A DNA stretch of 64,000 nt from Bacilli bacterium. Its GTDB lineage: Bacteria; Bacillota_I; Bacilli_A; RF39; UBA660. The DNA is taken from the NCBI GenBank assembly GCA_017416535.1, contig JAFQCG010000001.1, positions 203,013 through 267,012 on the forward strand, read 5' to 3'. Positions 16,085 through 27,287 of the stretch are shown here, piece by piece. Positions within the stretch are counted from its first letter, which is position 1; each line of letters starts with the position of its first letter. The notes beneath the pieces were generated by a model. The model worked only from the letters and a program-made list of their open reading frames with translations, searched no databases and had not been told where the DNA came from. The translations under genes were made by a program, and so were the position numbers.

Positions 16085-19000
16085 TGTTAGAAGTAAATAA
16101 GTTTGATGCATTAAAAATTGGTATTGCTTCTCCTGATAAAATCCGTGAATGGTCTTATGGAGAAGTTAAGAAACCTGAAACTATAAATTATCGTACACTT
16201 CGTCCAGAACGTGATGGATTGTTCTGTGAAAAAATATTTGGACCAACAAAAGATTTCGAATGTGGTTGTGGAAAATACAAACGTGTTCGTTATAAAAATA
16301 TAGTATGTGATAGATGTGGAGTAGAAGTTACTCGTGCTAAAGTACGTCGTGAACGTATGGGACATATTGAGTTAGCAACACCTGTATCTCATATTTGGTT
16401 CTTTAAAGGTGTTCCATCAAGAATGGGTCTTGTGCTTGATATGAGTCCAAGAGATCTTGAAGAAGTATTATACTTTGTTAGTTATGTCGTAATTGATAAA
16501 GGAAATGCACCTTTAGAAAATAAGCAAACATTATCTGAAAAAGAGTATCGTGCTTATTATGAAAAATATGGTACTGGATTCAGAGTAGGAATGGGTGCTG
16601 AAGCTATTAAAGAACTTTTAAGTAAAGTTGATTTAGCTAAAGATATTGAAGAAATTTCTAAAGAGTTAGAAACTGCACAAGGACAAAAGAGAACTCGTTT
16701 ATTAAAGAGACTTGATGTTTTAGATGCATTCTATCAATCAGGAAATAGACCTGAGTGGATGATTATGGATTGTATTCCTGTAATTCCACCAGAATTAAGA
16801 CCAATGATTCAATTAGATGGTGGTCGTTTTGCAACAAGTGATTTAAATGACTTATATAGACGTGTAATTAATCGTAACAATCGTTTAAAGAAACTTATTG
16901 ATTTAGGAGCGCCTGGAATCATTATTCAAAATGAAAAACGTATGTTACAAGAAGCTGTTGATGCATTATTTGATAATGGACGTCGCGGTAGAAGTGTAAC
17001 AGGTGCTGGAAATAGACCTTTAAAATCTTTATCTAGTATGTTAAAAGGTAAACAAGGGCGTTTCCGTCAAAACTTATTAGGAAAACGTGTTGACTATTCT
17101 GGACGTTCAGTTATCGTTGTTGGTCCATCTCTAAAGATGTATCAATGTGGTATTCCAAAAGAAATGGCTCTAGAATTATTTAAACCACATGTTATCCATG
17201 GTTTAGTAAGCAAAGATATTGCTCATAATATCAAAGCTGCTAAGAGATTAATTGATAATCAAGATCCTGTAGTTTGGGACATTGTTGAAGAAGTTATTAA
17301 AGAACATCCAGTTATGTTAAACCGTGCTCCGACTCTACATAGACTTGGTATTCAAGCATTCGAACCAATCTTAGTTGGTGGAAAAGCTATTCGTCTTCAC
17401 CCATTAGTATGTCCTGCGTTTAACGCTGACTTCGATGGAGACCAAATGGCTGTACACGTTCCACTTTCTGAAGAAGCTCAAGCAGAAGCTAGAATGTTAA
17501 TGTTAGGATCTAACAATATCCTACATCCAAAATCAGGAGATCCAATTGTTACTCCGTCTCAAGACATGGTTTTAGGTAACTACTATATAACTATGGAAAA
17601 GGCTGGAGAAGATGGAGAAGGTCGTGTATTTAGAAACTCTAATGAAGCTTTAATGGCTTATGAAAGAAGAGAAATTACATTACATACACGTATTGCAATT
17701 CCTGTTGATTCATTCAAATATAAATTATTTACTGAAAATCAAAAGGGTAAATATTTAGTTACAACTGTTGGTAAAATTAAGTTTAATGAAATCTTACCTG
17801 ATTCATTTGCTTATATTAATGAACCAACTGATGATAATATTTCTAATATTACTCCAAATAAATATTTCCTTGAAAAAGGAACTAATATTCCAGAAGCAAT
17901 TGCTGCTATGGATTTAGTAAAACCATTTGTTAAGGGTACTTTAGAAAAGATTATCGCTCAAGTATTTAAGCGTTATAAAACTACTGAAACATCTACAATG
18001 CTTGATAAGATGAAAGATTTAGGATTCTATTATTCAACTATTGCTGGTATTACAGTTTCTATGGCTGACGTTAAGTTAAGTAAGAAAAAACCTGAAATCG
18101 TTCAAGAAACTCAAGTAATGGTAGATAAAATCAATAAACAATATAAACGTGGTTTAATTACTGAAGAAGAAAGATTTACTAAGGTAATTGATACATGGAA
18201 TGGTGCTACTGACCGTGTTAAAGCAGAACTTGAAGAAGTTGCTAAATCAGATGTTGATAACCCAATTTTCATCATGATGAACTCTAAAGCTCGTGGTAAC
18301 ATCTCTAACTTTACTCAAGTTGCTGGTATGCGTGGTATTATGGCTAAGCCAGATGGTACACCAGTTGAAATTCCAATTCTTTCAAACTTCATTGAAGGGT
18401 TATCAGTTGCTGAATTCTTCTTATCTACACATGGTGCTCGTAAAGGTTCTGCCGATACAGCATTAAAGACAGCAGACTCTGGATACTTAACTCGTCGTTT
18501 AGTTGATGTATCTCAAGATATGATTGTTAGAGAAGCTGATTGTGGTACTGATCAAGGTGTTGTTGTTCATGACTTCATTAATGAAAAGAATAATACAATC
18601 ATTGAAAGTTTACGTGATCGTATCGTTGGACGTTTTGCTAATAAGAAGATTGTTCATCCTGAAACTAAAGAAGTTATTGTTGATAAATTACAATTAATTA
18701 CAGAATCATTAGCTGATAAGGTTGTTGCTGCTGGAATTAAAGAAGTTGAAATTCGTACAATCTTAACATGTAATACAGCTGGTGGTGTATGTCAAAAATG
18801 TTATGGACGTAACTTAGCTACAGGTAACTTAGTTGAAATTGGAGAAGCTGTCGGTGTTATGGCTGCTCAATCTATCGGTGAACCTGGTACACAACTTACA
18901 ATGCGTACATTCCACTCAGGAGGAGTTGCGCATGGTGGTGACGCCGATATTACTCAAGGTCTTCCTCGTGTTCAAGAGTTATTCGAAGCACGTAATCCAA

Positions 19001-19722
19001 AAGCTAAAGCAACTATCGCTGAAATTGATGGTACAATTAGTAAGATTAAAGAAGATCATGGTAAATATAAAATTAGTATTACTAACAAGTTAGAAACAAA
19101 AGAACATGTTACTAACTATGGTTCTAAACTTTGCGTTGAAAAGGGTGCTGAAGTTAAATGTGGAGATAGACTTACTGAAGGTGCTATTAGCCCTAAAGAG
19201 TTACTTGCAGTTACTGACCCAATTACAACTCAATCATATATCTTAAAAGAAGTACAACATACATATCGTTCTCAAGGTGTTGATATTTCTGATAAACATA
19301 TCGAAATTATTGCACGTAGAATGATTTCTAAGATTAGAATTGTTGAAGGTGGAGATACTCGTTTCTTACCTGGAGCACTTGTTAACTTCCGTGAATTTAC
19401 TGATGGAAATAGAGATGCTGTTATTATGGGTAAAAAACCAGCTCTTGGAAAACCAATCTTACTTGGAATTACTAAAGCTGCTCTTGAAACTGATTCATTC
19501 TTATCTGCTGCATCATTCCAAGAAACAACTCGTATCTTAACTGATGCTGCAATTAAGGGTAAAGTTGACCCACTATCAGGATTAAAAGAAAATGTTATCA
19601 TTGGTAAATTAATTCCTGCTGGTACTGGAAGTAGAGCTTATAGAGATGTTGATTATGAACTTCAAACAGAATTTATGGATGAAGAACCATTAGAAAAATT
19701 AGAAGACCAATTTATGGAGTAG
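16084..19722 (+). CDS. rpoC: DNA-directed RNA polymerase subunit beta'
   Basis: The active-site subunit, 1212 residues. The zinc finger near the N-terminus ([20 protein letters not shown]) and the catalytic magnesium loop [15 protein letters not shown] (near 449) are intact. The trigger loop and a second Cys cluster ([13 protein letters not shown]) are present. It overlaps rpoB by one base and is co-transcribed with it. A terminator contains the stop codon. The Bacillus neighbour encoding an L7Ae-family protein (ybxF) is missing downstream. Confidence 0.98.
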   Translation: MLEVNKFDALKIGIASPDKIREWSYGEVKKPETINYRTLRPERDGLFCEKIFGPTKDFECGCGKYKRVRYKNIVCDRCGVEVTRAKVRRERMGHIELATPVSHIWFFKGVPSRMGLVLDMSPRDLEEVLYFVSYVVIDKGNAPLENKQTLSEKEYRAYYEKYGTGFRVGMGAEAIKELLSKVDLAKDIEEISKELETAQGQKRTRLLKRLDVLDAFYQSGNRPEWMIMDCIPVIPPELRPMIQLDGGRFATSDLNDLYRRVINRNNRLKKLIDLGAPGIIIQNEKRMLQEAVDALFDNGRRGRSVTGAGNRPLKSLSSMLKGKQGRFRQNLLGKRVDYSGRSVIVVGPSLKMYQCGIPKEMALELFKPHVIHGLVSKDIAHNIKAAKRLIDNQDPVVWDIVEEVIKEHPVMLNRAPTLHRLGIQAFEPILVGGKAIRLHPLVCPAFNADFDGDQMAVHVPLSEEAQAEARMLMLGSNNILHPKSGDPIVTPSQDMVLGNYYITMEKAGEDGEGRVFRNSNEALMAYERREITLHTRIAIPVDSFKYKLFTENQKGKYLVTTVGKIKFNEILPDSFAYINEPTDDNISNITPNKYFLEKGTNIPEAIAAMDLVKPFVKGTLEKIIAQVFKRYKTTETSTMLDKMKDLGFYYSTIAGITVSMADVKLSKKKPEIVQETQVMVDKINKQYKRGLITEEERFTKVIDTWNGATDRVKAELEEVAKSDVDNPIFIMMNSKARGNISNFTQVAGMRGIMAKPDGTPVEIPILSNFIEGLSVAEFFLSTHGARKGSADTALKTADSGYLTRRLVDVSQDMIVREADCGTDQGVVVHDFINEKNNTIIESLRDRIVGRFANKKIVHPETKEVIVDKLQLITESLADKVVAAGIKEVEIRTILTCNTAGGVCQKCYGRNLATGNLVEIGEAVGVMAAQSIGEPGTQLTMRTFHSGGVAHGGDADITQGLPRVQELFEARNPKAKATIAEIDGTISKIKEDHGKYKISITNKLETKEHVTNYGSKLCVEKGAEVKCGDRLTEGAISPKELLAVTDPITTQSYILKEVQHTYRSQGVDISDKHIEIIARRMISKIRIVEGGDTRFLPGALVNFREFTDGNRDAVIMGKKPALGKPILLGITKAALETDSFLSAASFQETTRILTDAAIKGKVDPLSGLKENVIIGKLIPAGTGSRAYRDVDYELQTEFMDEEPLEKLEDQFME

Positions 19723-19741
19723 AGTAATCTACTCCTTTTTA
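19716..19741 (+). terminator. Intrinsic terminator overlapping the rpoC stop codon
   Basis: A perfect 8-bp stem (19716-19723/19728-19735), loop GTAA, followed by T residues. The rpoC TAG lies within the left arm. Confidence 0.85.
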
Positions 19742-19873
19742 TTTTTGTTTTTATAATTCATTTTTTCTAATTTAAAGCTTTTAAAAAATATAAATATTAA
19801 TATTATGTAATTATTTGGTATAAAACTATGTAAAAATCCATAATATTTTATTGTAAAAATTACAATTCTTTTG

Positions 19874-19902
19874 TTGACTTATTTTGCAATAGATGATATA
19901 TT
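19874..19902 (+). promoter_or_regulatory. Promoter of rpsL-rpsG-fusA
   Basis: TTGACT (19874-19879), 17 bp, TATATT (19897-19902), with TG at 19894-19895 extending the -10. The 130 bases between the rpoC terminator and this promoter are very AT-rich and hold nothing I recognise. Confidence 0.85.
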
Positions 19903-19909
19903 ATTACTG

Positions 19910-19997
19910 CTGATTAAATAGCTTTGCTGTGTGCAAAGTTTTATTTAAAGGGTAAAATGATACACCTGGATATGTGTAAAGAAAGGAGATATATTTT
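19910..19997 (+). promoter_or_regulatory. 5' leader of the rpsL operon with two small hairpins
   Basis: CTTTGC-TGTGT-GCAAAG (about 19922-19938) is followed by a T-rich stretch. TACAC-N8-GTGTA (about 19961-19978) lies just ahead of the AAGGAG site. These may be a feedback site for a small-subunit protein; the ligand is unknown. Confidence 0.4.
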
Positions 19998-20411
19998 ATG
20001 CCTACAATTAACCAATTAGTTCGTAAAAATCGTAAGGATAAAGTAAGAAAGAGTAAGGCACCAGTGTTAGGTGTTGGTTTAAATACTATTAAGAAAAAAG
20101 CTACTGATACAAATGCTCCTCAAAAACGTGGAGTTTGTACTCGTGTTGGTACTAAAACACCTAAGAAACCAAACTCAGCATTACGTAAGTACGCTCGTGT
20201 TCGTTTATCAAACGGTAAAGAAGTTGATACTTATATCCCAGGAATCGGACACAACCTACAAGAACATAGTGTTGTATTAATTCGTGGTGGACGTGTTAAG
20301 GACTTAATCGGAGTTCGTTATCACATCATTCGTGGTACATTAGATACTGCTGGAGTTAAGGATCGTATGCAAGGACGTAGTAAATACGGTGCAAAAAGAC
20401 CTAAAAAATAA
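19998..20411 (+). CDS. rpsL: 30S ribosomal protein S12
   Basis: S12 controls decoding accuracy at the A site. It has the normal 137 residues. The streptomycin-site loop [17 protein letters not shown] keeps both lysines, so no resistance-type change is seen at the first of them. The second conserved stretch ([20 protein letters not shown]) is intact. Start behind AAAGGAG. It is first in the str operon with rpsG and fusA. Confidence 0.98.
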   Translation: MPTINQLVRKNRKDKVRKSKAPVLGVGLNTIKKKATDTNAPQKRGVCTRVGTKTPKKPNSALRKYARVRLSNGKEVDTYIPGIGHNLQEHSVVLIRGGRVKDLIGVRYHIIRGTLDTAGVKDRMQGRSKYGAKRPKK

Positions 20412-20448
20412 TAAATCGATATAAATACAGTGAAGGGAGGAAATTAAA

Positions 20449-20916
20449 ATGCGTAAGAGACGTGCAGTTAAGAGAGATGTTCTTGCTGATCCAATATATA
20501 AGTCAAAAGTAGTTGCAAAACTAATTAACACTATTATGTTAGACGGTAAAAAAGGAACAGCTCAAACAATAGTTTATGAAGCATTTGAACAAGTAAAAAC
20601 TAAAACTGGTAAAGACCCGTTAGAAGTATTTACTGAAGCAATGGAAAATATTAGACCTCAACTTGAAGTTAAAAGTCGTCGTGTTGGAGGATCTAACTAC
20701 CAAGTTCCAGTTGAAGTTACACCAGCTAGAAGCCAAGCTTTAGCATTAAGATGGTTAACAAAATATTCACGTGAACGTGGTGGAAAAGGAATGGCTGATA
20801 ATTTAGCTAACGAAATCGTTGATGCATCAAATGGTACTGGTGCAGCATGTAAAAAACGTGAAGATACTCATAGAATGGCAGAAGCTAATAAAGCTTTCGC
20901 ACATTATAGATGGTAG
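20449..20916 (+). CDS. rpsG: 30S ribosomal protein S7
   Basis: S7 nucleates assembly of the 30S head and contacts E-site tRNA. It has the standard 155 residues. Recognised by [40 protein letters not shown] and AIRWL-like [17 protein letters not shown]. It is preceded by a GGGAGG site 37 bases after rpsL and followed 15 bases later by fusA. Confidence 0.98.
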   Translation: MRKRRAVKRDVLADPIYKSKVVAKLINTIMLDGKKGTAQTIVYEAFEQVKTKTGKDPLEVFTEAMENIRPQLEVKSRRVGGSNYQVPVEVTPARSQALALRWLTKYSRERGGKGMADNLANEIVDASNGTGAACKKREDTHRMAEANKAFAHYRW

Positions 20917-20931
20917 GAAGGGAGTCATAAA

Positions 20932-23001
20932 ATGGCAAGAGATACGTCTTTAGAAAAGACAAGAAATTTCGGTATCATGGCTCATATCGATGCAGGTAAA
21001 ACTACTTGTAGCGAAAGAATCTTATTCCATACTGGTGTAAACCATAAAATCGGTGAAACTCATGAAGGTGCCGCTACAATGGACTGGATGGAACAAGAAA
21101 AAGAACGTGGTATCACAATCACTTCTGCAGCAACAACTGCTTATTGGAAGGGATATCGTTTAAATATTATCGATACTCCTGGTCACGTAGACTTCACTAT
21201 TGAAGTTTCTCGTTCGCTTCGTGTATTAGATGGAGCTGTAGCTTTAATTGATGCACAAGCTGGAGTAGAACCTCAAACTGAAACAGTTTGGAGACAAGCA
21301 TCTGACTTTAAAGTTCCAAGAATTATTTTTGCAAATAAAATGGACAAAATGGGTGCTAACTTTGAATATAGTTTAAAAACTATTAAAGATCGTTTAGGAG
21401 TAAATGCTAAACCAATCGAATGGCCAATTGGAGCTGAAGCTGATTTCAATGGTGTAATCGACTTAGTTACAATGAAGGCTTACCATTATGATGGTAAACA
21501 AGCAGAAGATGCTGAAGAAATCGAAATTCCAGCTGACTTAAAAGATATAGCTGAAGAAAAGAGAATGGAATTAATCGATGCTGTAGCTGAATTTGATGAA
21601 GAAATGATGATGACTTATCTTGATGGTGGAGAAGTAACAGTTGAAATGATCAAGAAAGCAATCAGAAATGGATGTTTAGCTGCTGAATTCTTCCCAGTTA
21701 TGTGTGGAACAGCATTAGGAAATAAAGGTGTTAAATTATTATTAGACGCTGTTATTGATTATTTACCTTGTCCATTAGATATTGAAGCTGTTAAAGGTAC
21801 AGATTTAGATGGAAAAGAATCAACTCGTAAAGTTAGTGATAATGAACCATTTGCTGCTTTAGCATTTAAAGTTATGACAGATCCATTCGTTGGACGTTTA
21901 ACTTTCTTTAGAGTTTATTCAGGTCACTTAGCAAGTGGTAGTTATGTTTTAAACTCTACTAAAGATACTAAAGAAAGAGTTGGACGTATTTTACAAATGC
22001 ATGCTAATAACCGTAAGGAAATTAGTGATGTATACACAGGAGATATTGCTGCTGCTGTAGGATTAAAGAATACAGGAACTGGTGATACTTTATGTGATGA
22101 AAAGAAACCAATCATTCTTGAAAGCTTAGTTGTTCCAGAACCAGTTATTCAATTAGCTGTTGAACCAAAATCAAAAGCTGATCAAGAAAAAATGTCAATC
22201 GCTCTTCAAAAATTAGCAGAAGAAGATCCAACATTTAAAGTTCATACTGATGCAGAAACTGGACAAACAGTTATTGCTGGTATGGGAGAATTACACTTAG
22301 ACGTTTTAGTTGATCGTATGAAACGCGAATTCAGCGTTGAAGCTAACGTTGGTGCTCCACAAGTTGCTTACCGTGAAACAATTAAAGCAGCTGCTGACTG
22401 TGAAGGTAAGTATATTAAACAATCTGGTGGACGTGGACAATACGGACATGTTTGGGTTAAATTTGAACCAAATCCAGATAAAGGATATGAATTTGTTGAC
22501 CAAATCGTTGGTGGAGTTGTTCCTCGTGAATATATTCCAGTAGTTGATAAGGGATTACAAGAAGCTTTACAATCAGGTGTACTTGCAGGATATCCTATGA
22601 TAGATGTTAAAGCTACATTATTTGATGGTTCTTACCATGATGTAGACTCTAACGAAATGGCTTTCAAGATTGCTGCTAGCTTTGCTTTAAAAGAAGCTAA
22701 GAACAAATGTAAACCAGTTTTACTTGAACCAATCATGAAAGTTGATGTTACAACTCCAGAAGAATATTTTGGAAATGTAATGGGTGATTTAACTTCTCGT
22801 CGTGGTAAACCACTTGGACAAGAAGCTCAAGGTAACGCTATTAAACTTAGCGCTATGGTTCCACTTTCAGAAATGTTTGGATACGCTACTAACTTACGTT
22901 CTAATACACAAGGTAGAGCAACATTCGTAATGTTCCCAGATCATTATGAAGAAGTTCCAAAAAATATTGCTGATGAAATTATCAAAAAGAGTGGAAATTA
23001 A
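20932..23001 (+). CDS. fusA: Elongation factor G
   Basis: The translocase GTPase, 689 residues, with normal domain order. G1 is [15 protein letters not shown] near residue 17, G3 is DTPGHVDF near 82, and G4 is [10 protein letters not shown] near 137. The domain IV loop is present near 505 ([20 protein letters not shown]). The start follows GGAAGGGAG. It is the last gene of the rpsL unit; tuf begins from a separate promoter 82 bases downstream, without an intervening strong terminator. Confidence 0.98.
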   Translation: MARDTSLEKTRNFGIMAHIDAGKTTCSERILFHTGVNHKIGETHEGAATMDWMEQEKERGITITSAATTAYWKGYRLNIIDTPGHVDFTIEVSRSLRVLDGAVALIDAQAGVEPQTETVWRQASDFKVPRIIFANKMDKMGANFEYSLKTIKDRLGVNAKPIEWPIGAEADFNGVIDLVTMKAYHYDGKQAEDAEEIEIPADLKDIAEEKRMELIDAVAEFDEEMMMTYLDGGEVTVEMIKKAIRNGCLAAEFFPVMCGTALGNKGVKLLLDAVIDYLPCPLDIEAVKGTDLDGKESTRKVSDNEPFAALAFKVMTDPFVGRLTFFRVYSGHLASGSYVLNSTKDTKERVGRILQMHANNRKEISDVYTGDIAAAVGLKNTGTGDTLCDEKKPIILESLVVPEPVIQLAVEPKSKADQEKMSIALQKLAEEDPTFKVHTDAETGQTVIAGMGELHLDVLVDRMKREFSVEANVGAPQVAYRETIKAAADCEGKYIKQSGGRGQYGHVWVKFEPNPDKGYEFVDQIVGGVVPREYIPVVDKGLQEALQSGVLAGYPMIDVKATLFDGSYHDVDSNEMAFKIAASFALKEAKNKCKPVLLEPIMKVDVTTPEEYFGNVMGDLTSRRGKPLGQEAQGNAIKLSAMVPLSEMFGYATNLRSNTQGRATFVMFPDHYEEVPKNIADEIIKKSGN

Positions 23002-23021
23002 TTAAAATCGTATCAAAATAG

Positions 23022-23050
23022 TTGAAAATCTTTCAATTATTAGATAAAAT
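23022..23050 (+). promoter_or_regulatory. Promoter of tuf
   Basis: TTGAAA (23022-23027), 17 bp, TAAAAT (23045-23050), close behind fusA. Confidence 0.75.
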
Positions 23051-23082
23051 AAATGTGTAATTTATATAGGAGGAAATTATTT

Positions 23083-24267
23083 ATGGCAAAAGAAAAATTT
23101 GATCGTTCAAAACCACACGTAAACGTTGGTACAATTGGACACGTAGATCATGGTAAAACTACTACTACTGCTGCTATCACTAAAGTATTAGCTGGTAAAA
23201 ACGGTAATGAAGCTGTTGACTTCGCTAATATCGATAAAGCACCAGAAGAAAGAGAACGTGGTATCACTATCAATACTGCTCACGTTGAGTACAGTACTGA
23301 TGCTCGTCACTACGCTCACGTTGACTGCCCAGGACATGCTGACTATGTTAAGAACATGATTACTGGAGCTGCTCAAATGGACGGAGCAATCTTAGTTATT
23401 GCTGCAACAGATGGTCCAATGGCTCAAACTCGTGAACATATCTTACTTGCTCGTCAAGTTGGAGTACCAAAAATGGTTGTATTCTTAAACAAATGTGATA
23501 TGGTTGACGATGAAGAATTATTAGACTTAGTTGAAATGGAAGTTCGTGACTTATTAAACGAATACGATTTCGATGGAGACAACACACCAATTATTCGTGG
23601 TTCTGCTCTTAAAGCTCTTGAAGGAGATGCTGCTTGGACAGGAAAAATCGACGAATTAATGGATGCAGTTGATACATGGATTCCAACTCCAGAAAGAGAC
23701 AACGACAAACCATTCTTAATGAGTATTGAAGATGTTTTCACAATTACTGGACGTGGAACAGTTGTTACTGGACGTGTTGAACGTGGACAATTAAAACTTA
23801 ACGATGAAGTTGAAATCGTTGGTATTAAGGAAACTAAGAAAACTGTTGTTACAGGAATTGAAATGTTCCGTAAACAATTAGACTATGCTGAAGCTGGAGA
23901 CAATGCTGGAGTATTATTACGTGGTATTTCTCGTGAAGAAGTTGAACGTGGACAAGTTTTAGCTAAACCTGGAACTGTTACACCTCATAGAAAATTCAAA
24001 GCTACAGTATACGTACTAAGCAAAGAAGAAGGTGGACGTCATACTCCATTCTTCAACAACTATCGTCCTCAATTCTATTTCAGAACTACAGACGTAACTG
24101 GAGTTATTAACTTACCAGCTGGAACTGAAATGGTAATGCCAGGAGATAACGTTGATATCGATGTTGAATTAATCCATTCAATCGCTTTAGAACAAGGTAC
24201 TAAATTCTCTATCCGTGAAGGTGGAAGAACTGTTGGTGCTGGTAACGTTACTGAAATCGTTGAATAA
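23083..24267 (+). CDS. tuf: Elongation factor Tu
   Basis: Delivers aminoacyl-tRNA to the ribosome. It has 394 residues from ATG 23083, which lies behind TAGGAGG; an in-frame ATG at 23053 is part of the untranslated leader. GTPase motifs are GHVDHGKTT near 18, DCPGHADY near 80 and NKCDM near 135. Domains 2 and 3 are complete. It can be transcribed alone or by read-through from fusA. A strong terminator follows. Confidence 0.98.
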   Translation: MAKEKFDRSKPHVNVGTIGHVDHGKTTTTAAITKVLAGKNGNEAVDFANIDKAPEERERGITINTAHVEYSTDARHYAHVDCPGHADYVKNMITGAAQMDGAILVIAATDGPMAQTREHILLARQVGVPKMVVFLNKCDMVDDEELLDLVEMEVRDLLNEYDFDGDNTPIIRGSALKALEGDAAWTGKIDELMDAVDTWIPTPERDNDKPFLMSIEDVFTITGRGTVVTGRVERGQLKLNDEVEIVGIKETKKTVVTGIEMFRKQLDYAEAGDNAGVLLRGISREEVERGQVLAKPGTVTPHRKFKATVYVLSKEEGGRHTPFFNNYRPQFYFRTTDVTGVINLPAGTEMVMPGDNVDIDVELIHSIALEQGTKFSIREGGRTVGAGNVTEIVE

Positions 24268-24282
24268 TAATTTGATATATTA

Positions 24283-24311
24283 AAAGAACCCATAAGGGTT
24301 CTTTTTTTTGT
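24283..24311 (+). terminator. Intrinsic terminator after tuf
   Basis: A 9-bp stem (24283-24291/24296-24304) with a 4-base loop and a long T-run. Confidence 0.9.
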
Positions 24312-24316
24312 TTTTA

Positions 24317-24348
24317 AATAAAAAAAGGTAAGACATTACTTACCTTTA
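24317..24348 (-). terminator. Terminator of the femX-like gene
   Basis: The stem 24324-24332/24339-24347 has an A-run on its left (plus strand), which is a T-run in the minus-strand transcript. It overlaps the stop codon of the minus-strand gene. Confidence 0.8.
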
Positions 24349-25577
24349 TTAAAACTTTTATATAAGTTATAAGAAAAATTATTTAGAATAATATCGAATT
24401 CTCCTAAGTATTCAGTTACGGTTGTATTAAATCCAAGTTTCATTTCGTTTAATCCGCTATATTGATTCTTTTCTTGGAACTCTCCAACAATGGCATTTAA
24501 ATTAATATATTTATAACCTCTGTTATTGTAATCTTGAATCATATACCATTTTAATAAGTAGTTAGCATTTAAATGGTTATATTGTTCGTTTATTCCATCT
24601 ATAAATACATATGCTGCATTATCATATGTTATTACCATTGCTGCGGCTACTTTTAATCCTTCTGGATGTGATTTTAGTAAGTCTGTTGCTAAAACAATAT
24701 TATTTTTATATGTATTTAGCAATTTATCTGATTCCATTTTTTGATTTAAATAGTTGTTTCTTTCTTTACTATCTAAATTCATATCTTGAATAAATGCATT
24801 TAATTGGCTATTTCTTTCTTCTTCTTGTTCTAATATACGTCTACTATTAATTGTAAATGTTTCTGTATTTAATACTGCATAATATACTTCTATATCATCT
24901 TTAAAATTTTTGCACATCTCTTTGTAGAAAGATATAGGATTTGGTGTCTTCTTGCTTATGAATTTATATAATGCATTTAAATCTCTTTCACTATCTCTAT
25001 ATACTTGAATTCCATTTGTAGTTGCTTTTCGTATTTTATTTCTAGTTCTTTTATCAAATTTTGCGAATATTTCACGATCATCTCTATTTAGTAATACTAG
25101 AGCCTCCCAGCGTGGCTTTTCTGTTTCAAAGAATAGTGTTTTACCTTTATATGAGAAACCTGCATTTGTTAGGTTTTCAATTATAGTATTTGCTTGGTTA
25201 TTAAAATTTATTGTATTTCCTTCACAATCTCTAATTGTTTCTGGAATATATGGATCCATTCTTAATAACATAAATCCTTGTTTTCCTAATAGTTGTTTTA
25301 ATCTTTTTACCATTTCTTCTACTTTGTCAGCATCTTCATAGTTAAATAGAATTCCTCTTGGAGCATAAGCTATTTTATTACTCATAAATATTTCTTTATA
25401 AATAATAAGAGTTGCCCCAATAAGTTTATTTTGATCACTAACTATACCTAAATAGTGAATATTATAACCGAATTTAACCATTACATTACCATAAGCTGAA
25501 CTTTGGTAATAATTTCTATAACGATGATTTTGAGCAAATTTATCAAATTGTTCAGGGGATAAAGTTACAATTTTCAT
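24336..25577 (-). CDS. FemABX/MurM-family aminoacyltransferase
   Basis: Family members add amino acids from aminoacyl-tRNA to the peptidoglycan stem peptide, building the interpeptide bridge at the cytoplasmic membrane face. Two GNAT-like halves are visible. The second half carries an inserted helical arm rich in Glu, Asn and Lys (around 245-300), the coiled coil typical of FemA-type enzymes. Signatures are APRGILFNY, GKTLFFETEKPRW and a late YKYINLNAIVGEF stretch. The start is ATG 25577 behind AAGGAGC, giving 413 residues; the longer frame from 25637 has no ribosome binding site. A single copy next to murD points to cell-wall synthesis. Which residue it adds cannot be told. Confidence 0.88.
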   Translation of the reverse strand: MKIVTLSPEQFDKFAQNHRYRNYYQSSAYGNVMVKFGYNIHYLGIVSDQNKLIGATLIIYKEIFMSNKIAYAPRGILFNYEDADKVEEMVKRLKQLLGKQGFMLLRMDPYIPETIRDCEGNTINFNNQANTIIENLTNAGFSYKGKTLFFETEKPRWEALVLLNRDDREIFAKFDKRTRNKIRKATTNGIQVYRDSERDLNALYKFISKKTPNPISFYKEMCKNFKDDIEVYYAVLNTETFTINSRRILEQEEERNSQLNAFIQDMNLDSKERNNYLNQKMESDKLLNTYKNNIVLATDLLKSHPEGLKVAAAMVITYDNAAYVFIDGINEQYNHLNANYLLKWYMIQDYNNRGYKYINLNAIVGEFQEKNQYSGLNEMKLGFNTTVTEYLGEFDIILNNFSYNLYKSFNKGK

Positions 25578-25703
25578 TGGTTGTTGCTCCTTTCTATCTA
25601 TACTCATTATTATATCATTTGTGGCTTTTTCTTTCAATATAGAAACTTAATTTATAGTGGTGAATTTCTATTGTTCATAGTATAATGATATTGGTGATAG
25701 AAT

Positions 25704-27062
25704 ATGTTTAAAAACAATAAAATTTTTATTTTAGGATTAGCAAGAAGCGGTTATCAAGCAGCGAAACTATTAATTGAAAGAGGTAATGAAGTTGTTCTTA
25801 ATGATGGAAAAGAAGAAGATAAGTTAAATAAAGAACAAATTGAAGAATTACGTGGATTAGGTGTAAAACTTGTATTTGGTTCTCATCCTGATGAATTATT
25901 AGATGAAAGTTTTGATTATTTAATTAAAAATCCAGGTGTTCCTATTGATCATAAATATGTACTTAAAGCTAGAGAGTTAGGTATAGAGGTAATGAATGAA
26001 GTTGAAATGACTTATCGTTTATTACCAGAGGACGTTAAAATAATTGCGATTACTGGAACTAATGGAAAAACTACGACTACTACTTTAACTTATGAAATTA
26101 TGAAAAAAGCATACGGAGATAAAGTTTTCTTAGCTGGAAATATTGGTTATCCACTTAGTAGTATTTTAAAAGATGTTAAAAGTGGAGATATTATTGTTAT
26201 TGAAATTAGTTGTCAACAACTTGAAAATTTAACTAAGTTTAATCCGACTGTTGCGTTAATGACTAATTTAAGTCCAGCACATATTGATTTTTTAAAGAGT
26301 TATGAAAATTACAAAAGAGTAAAAGCTAAGTTATTCCAAAATCATACTAGTGATAATGTTGCGATTTTAAATATAGAAAATGAAGATGTTTTAGAAGAAA
26401 CTAAGAATATTAAATCTAGTGTTAAATATTTTTCTAGTAAAAAAGAGATTAATGGTGGATATTTAAAAGATAATGATATTTATTATTATGGTGAAAAAGT
26501 TATTTCTAGAGATGATATTTTTATTGCGGGACTTCATAATGTTGAAAATTGTATTAGTGCAATAATGTTGGTTAAAGAGTTTGGCGTTTCTAACGAAATA
26601 ATTAGAGATGTTATTAGTAATTTTAGAGGTGTCGAACATAGACTTGAATATGTTGATACTATTGATGGAAGAAGATTTTATAATGATACAGAAGCAACTA
26701 ATATTAAATGTACTCAAATTGCATTGTCTTCATTTGATAAACCAACAATAATTATTTTGGGTGGTTTAGAGAGAGGACAAGATTTTAATGAATTAACTCC
26801 TTTTATGAATAATGTAAAGGCTATTATTGGTATAGGCCAATGTAGAGAAAGAGTTTTAGAATATGGGAATAGTATTAATATTCCTACTTATATTTACGAA
26901 CACTTGACGAATGGATTTGATAAATGTTTTGAAGTGAGTGATGAGGGTGATATAATATTATTGAGCCCAGCGTCTGCTTCATGGGATCAATATAAAGAAT
27001 GTGAAGTACGTGGTGCTGAGTTTAAAAAGAAAGTTGAGGAACTTAAGAATGGAAGTAATTAA
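25704..27062 (+). CDS. murD: UDP-N-acetylmuramoyl-L-alanine--D-glutamate ligase
   Basis: Adds D-Glu to UDP-MurNAc-L-Ala in the cytoplasm. Normal length (452 residues). The N-terminal Rossmann domain starts ILGLARSGYQAAKLL; the Mur ligase P-loop is ITGTNGKTTTTTL near 116-128; and the substrate-binding motif MTNLSPAHIDFLKSYENY is near 186. EHRLEYVDTIDGRRFYNDTE marks the junction to the C-terminal domain. Start behind GGTGATAGA; a TATAAT at 25681-25686 could be its -10. Its 3' end overlaps the next gene by 14 bases. Confidence 0.96.
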   Translation: MFKNNKIFILGLARSGYQAAKLLIERGNEVVLNDGKEEDKLNKEQIEELRGLGVKLVFGSHPDELLDESFDYLIKNPGVPIDHKYVLKARELGIEVMNEVEMTYRLLPEDVKIIAITGTNGKTTTTTLTYEIMKKAYGDKVFLAGNIGYPLSSILKDVKSGDIIVIEISCQQLENLTKFNPTVALMTNLSPAHIDFLKSYENYKRVKAKLFQNHTSDNVAILNIENEDVLEETKNIKSSVKYFSSKKEINGGYLKDNDIYYYGEKVISRDDIFIAGLHNVENCISAIMLVKEFGVSNEIIRDVISNFRGVEHRLEYVDTIDGRRFYNDTEATNIKCTQIALSSFDKPTIIILGGLERGQDFNELTPFMNNVKAIIGIGQCRERVLEYGNSINIPTYIYEHLTNGFDKCFEVSDEGDIILLSPASASWDQYKECEVRGAEFKKKVEELKNGSN

Positions 27063-27279
27063 GGGACAACGTTATAAACATTTTAAAGGTCATATTATTA
27101 CTGTTTTAGAAATTGCAAAGCATACTGAAACTGGAGAGATGATGGTTGTTTATTTACATGAAGGAACTAATGTTGTATGGGCAAGACCATATGAGATGTT
27201 TATTTCAAAAGTTGATAGAGAAAAATATCCAGATGTTGAGCAAGAATATAGGTTTCAATTAATGGATGATAATAAATAG
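27049..27279 (+). CDS. DUF1653 family protein
   Basis: A 76-residue protein with the family pattern [20 protein letters not shown], then VVYLHEG and [15 protein letters not shown]. The domain is widespread and small, and no biochemical role is established that I know of. I chose ATG 27049 because the similarity begins there and the start overlaps the murD end by 14 bases in another frame, which suggests coupled translation. eno follows eight bases after its stop, so murD, this gene and eno form one unit. Confidence 0.85.
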   Translation: MEVIKGQRYKHFKGHIITVLEIAKHTETGEMMVVYLHEGTNVVWARPYEMFISKVDREKYPDVEQEYRFQLMDDNK

Positions 27280-27287
27280 GAGGAATT

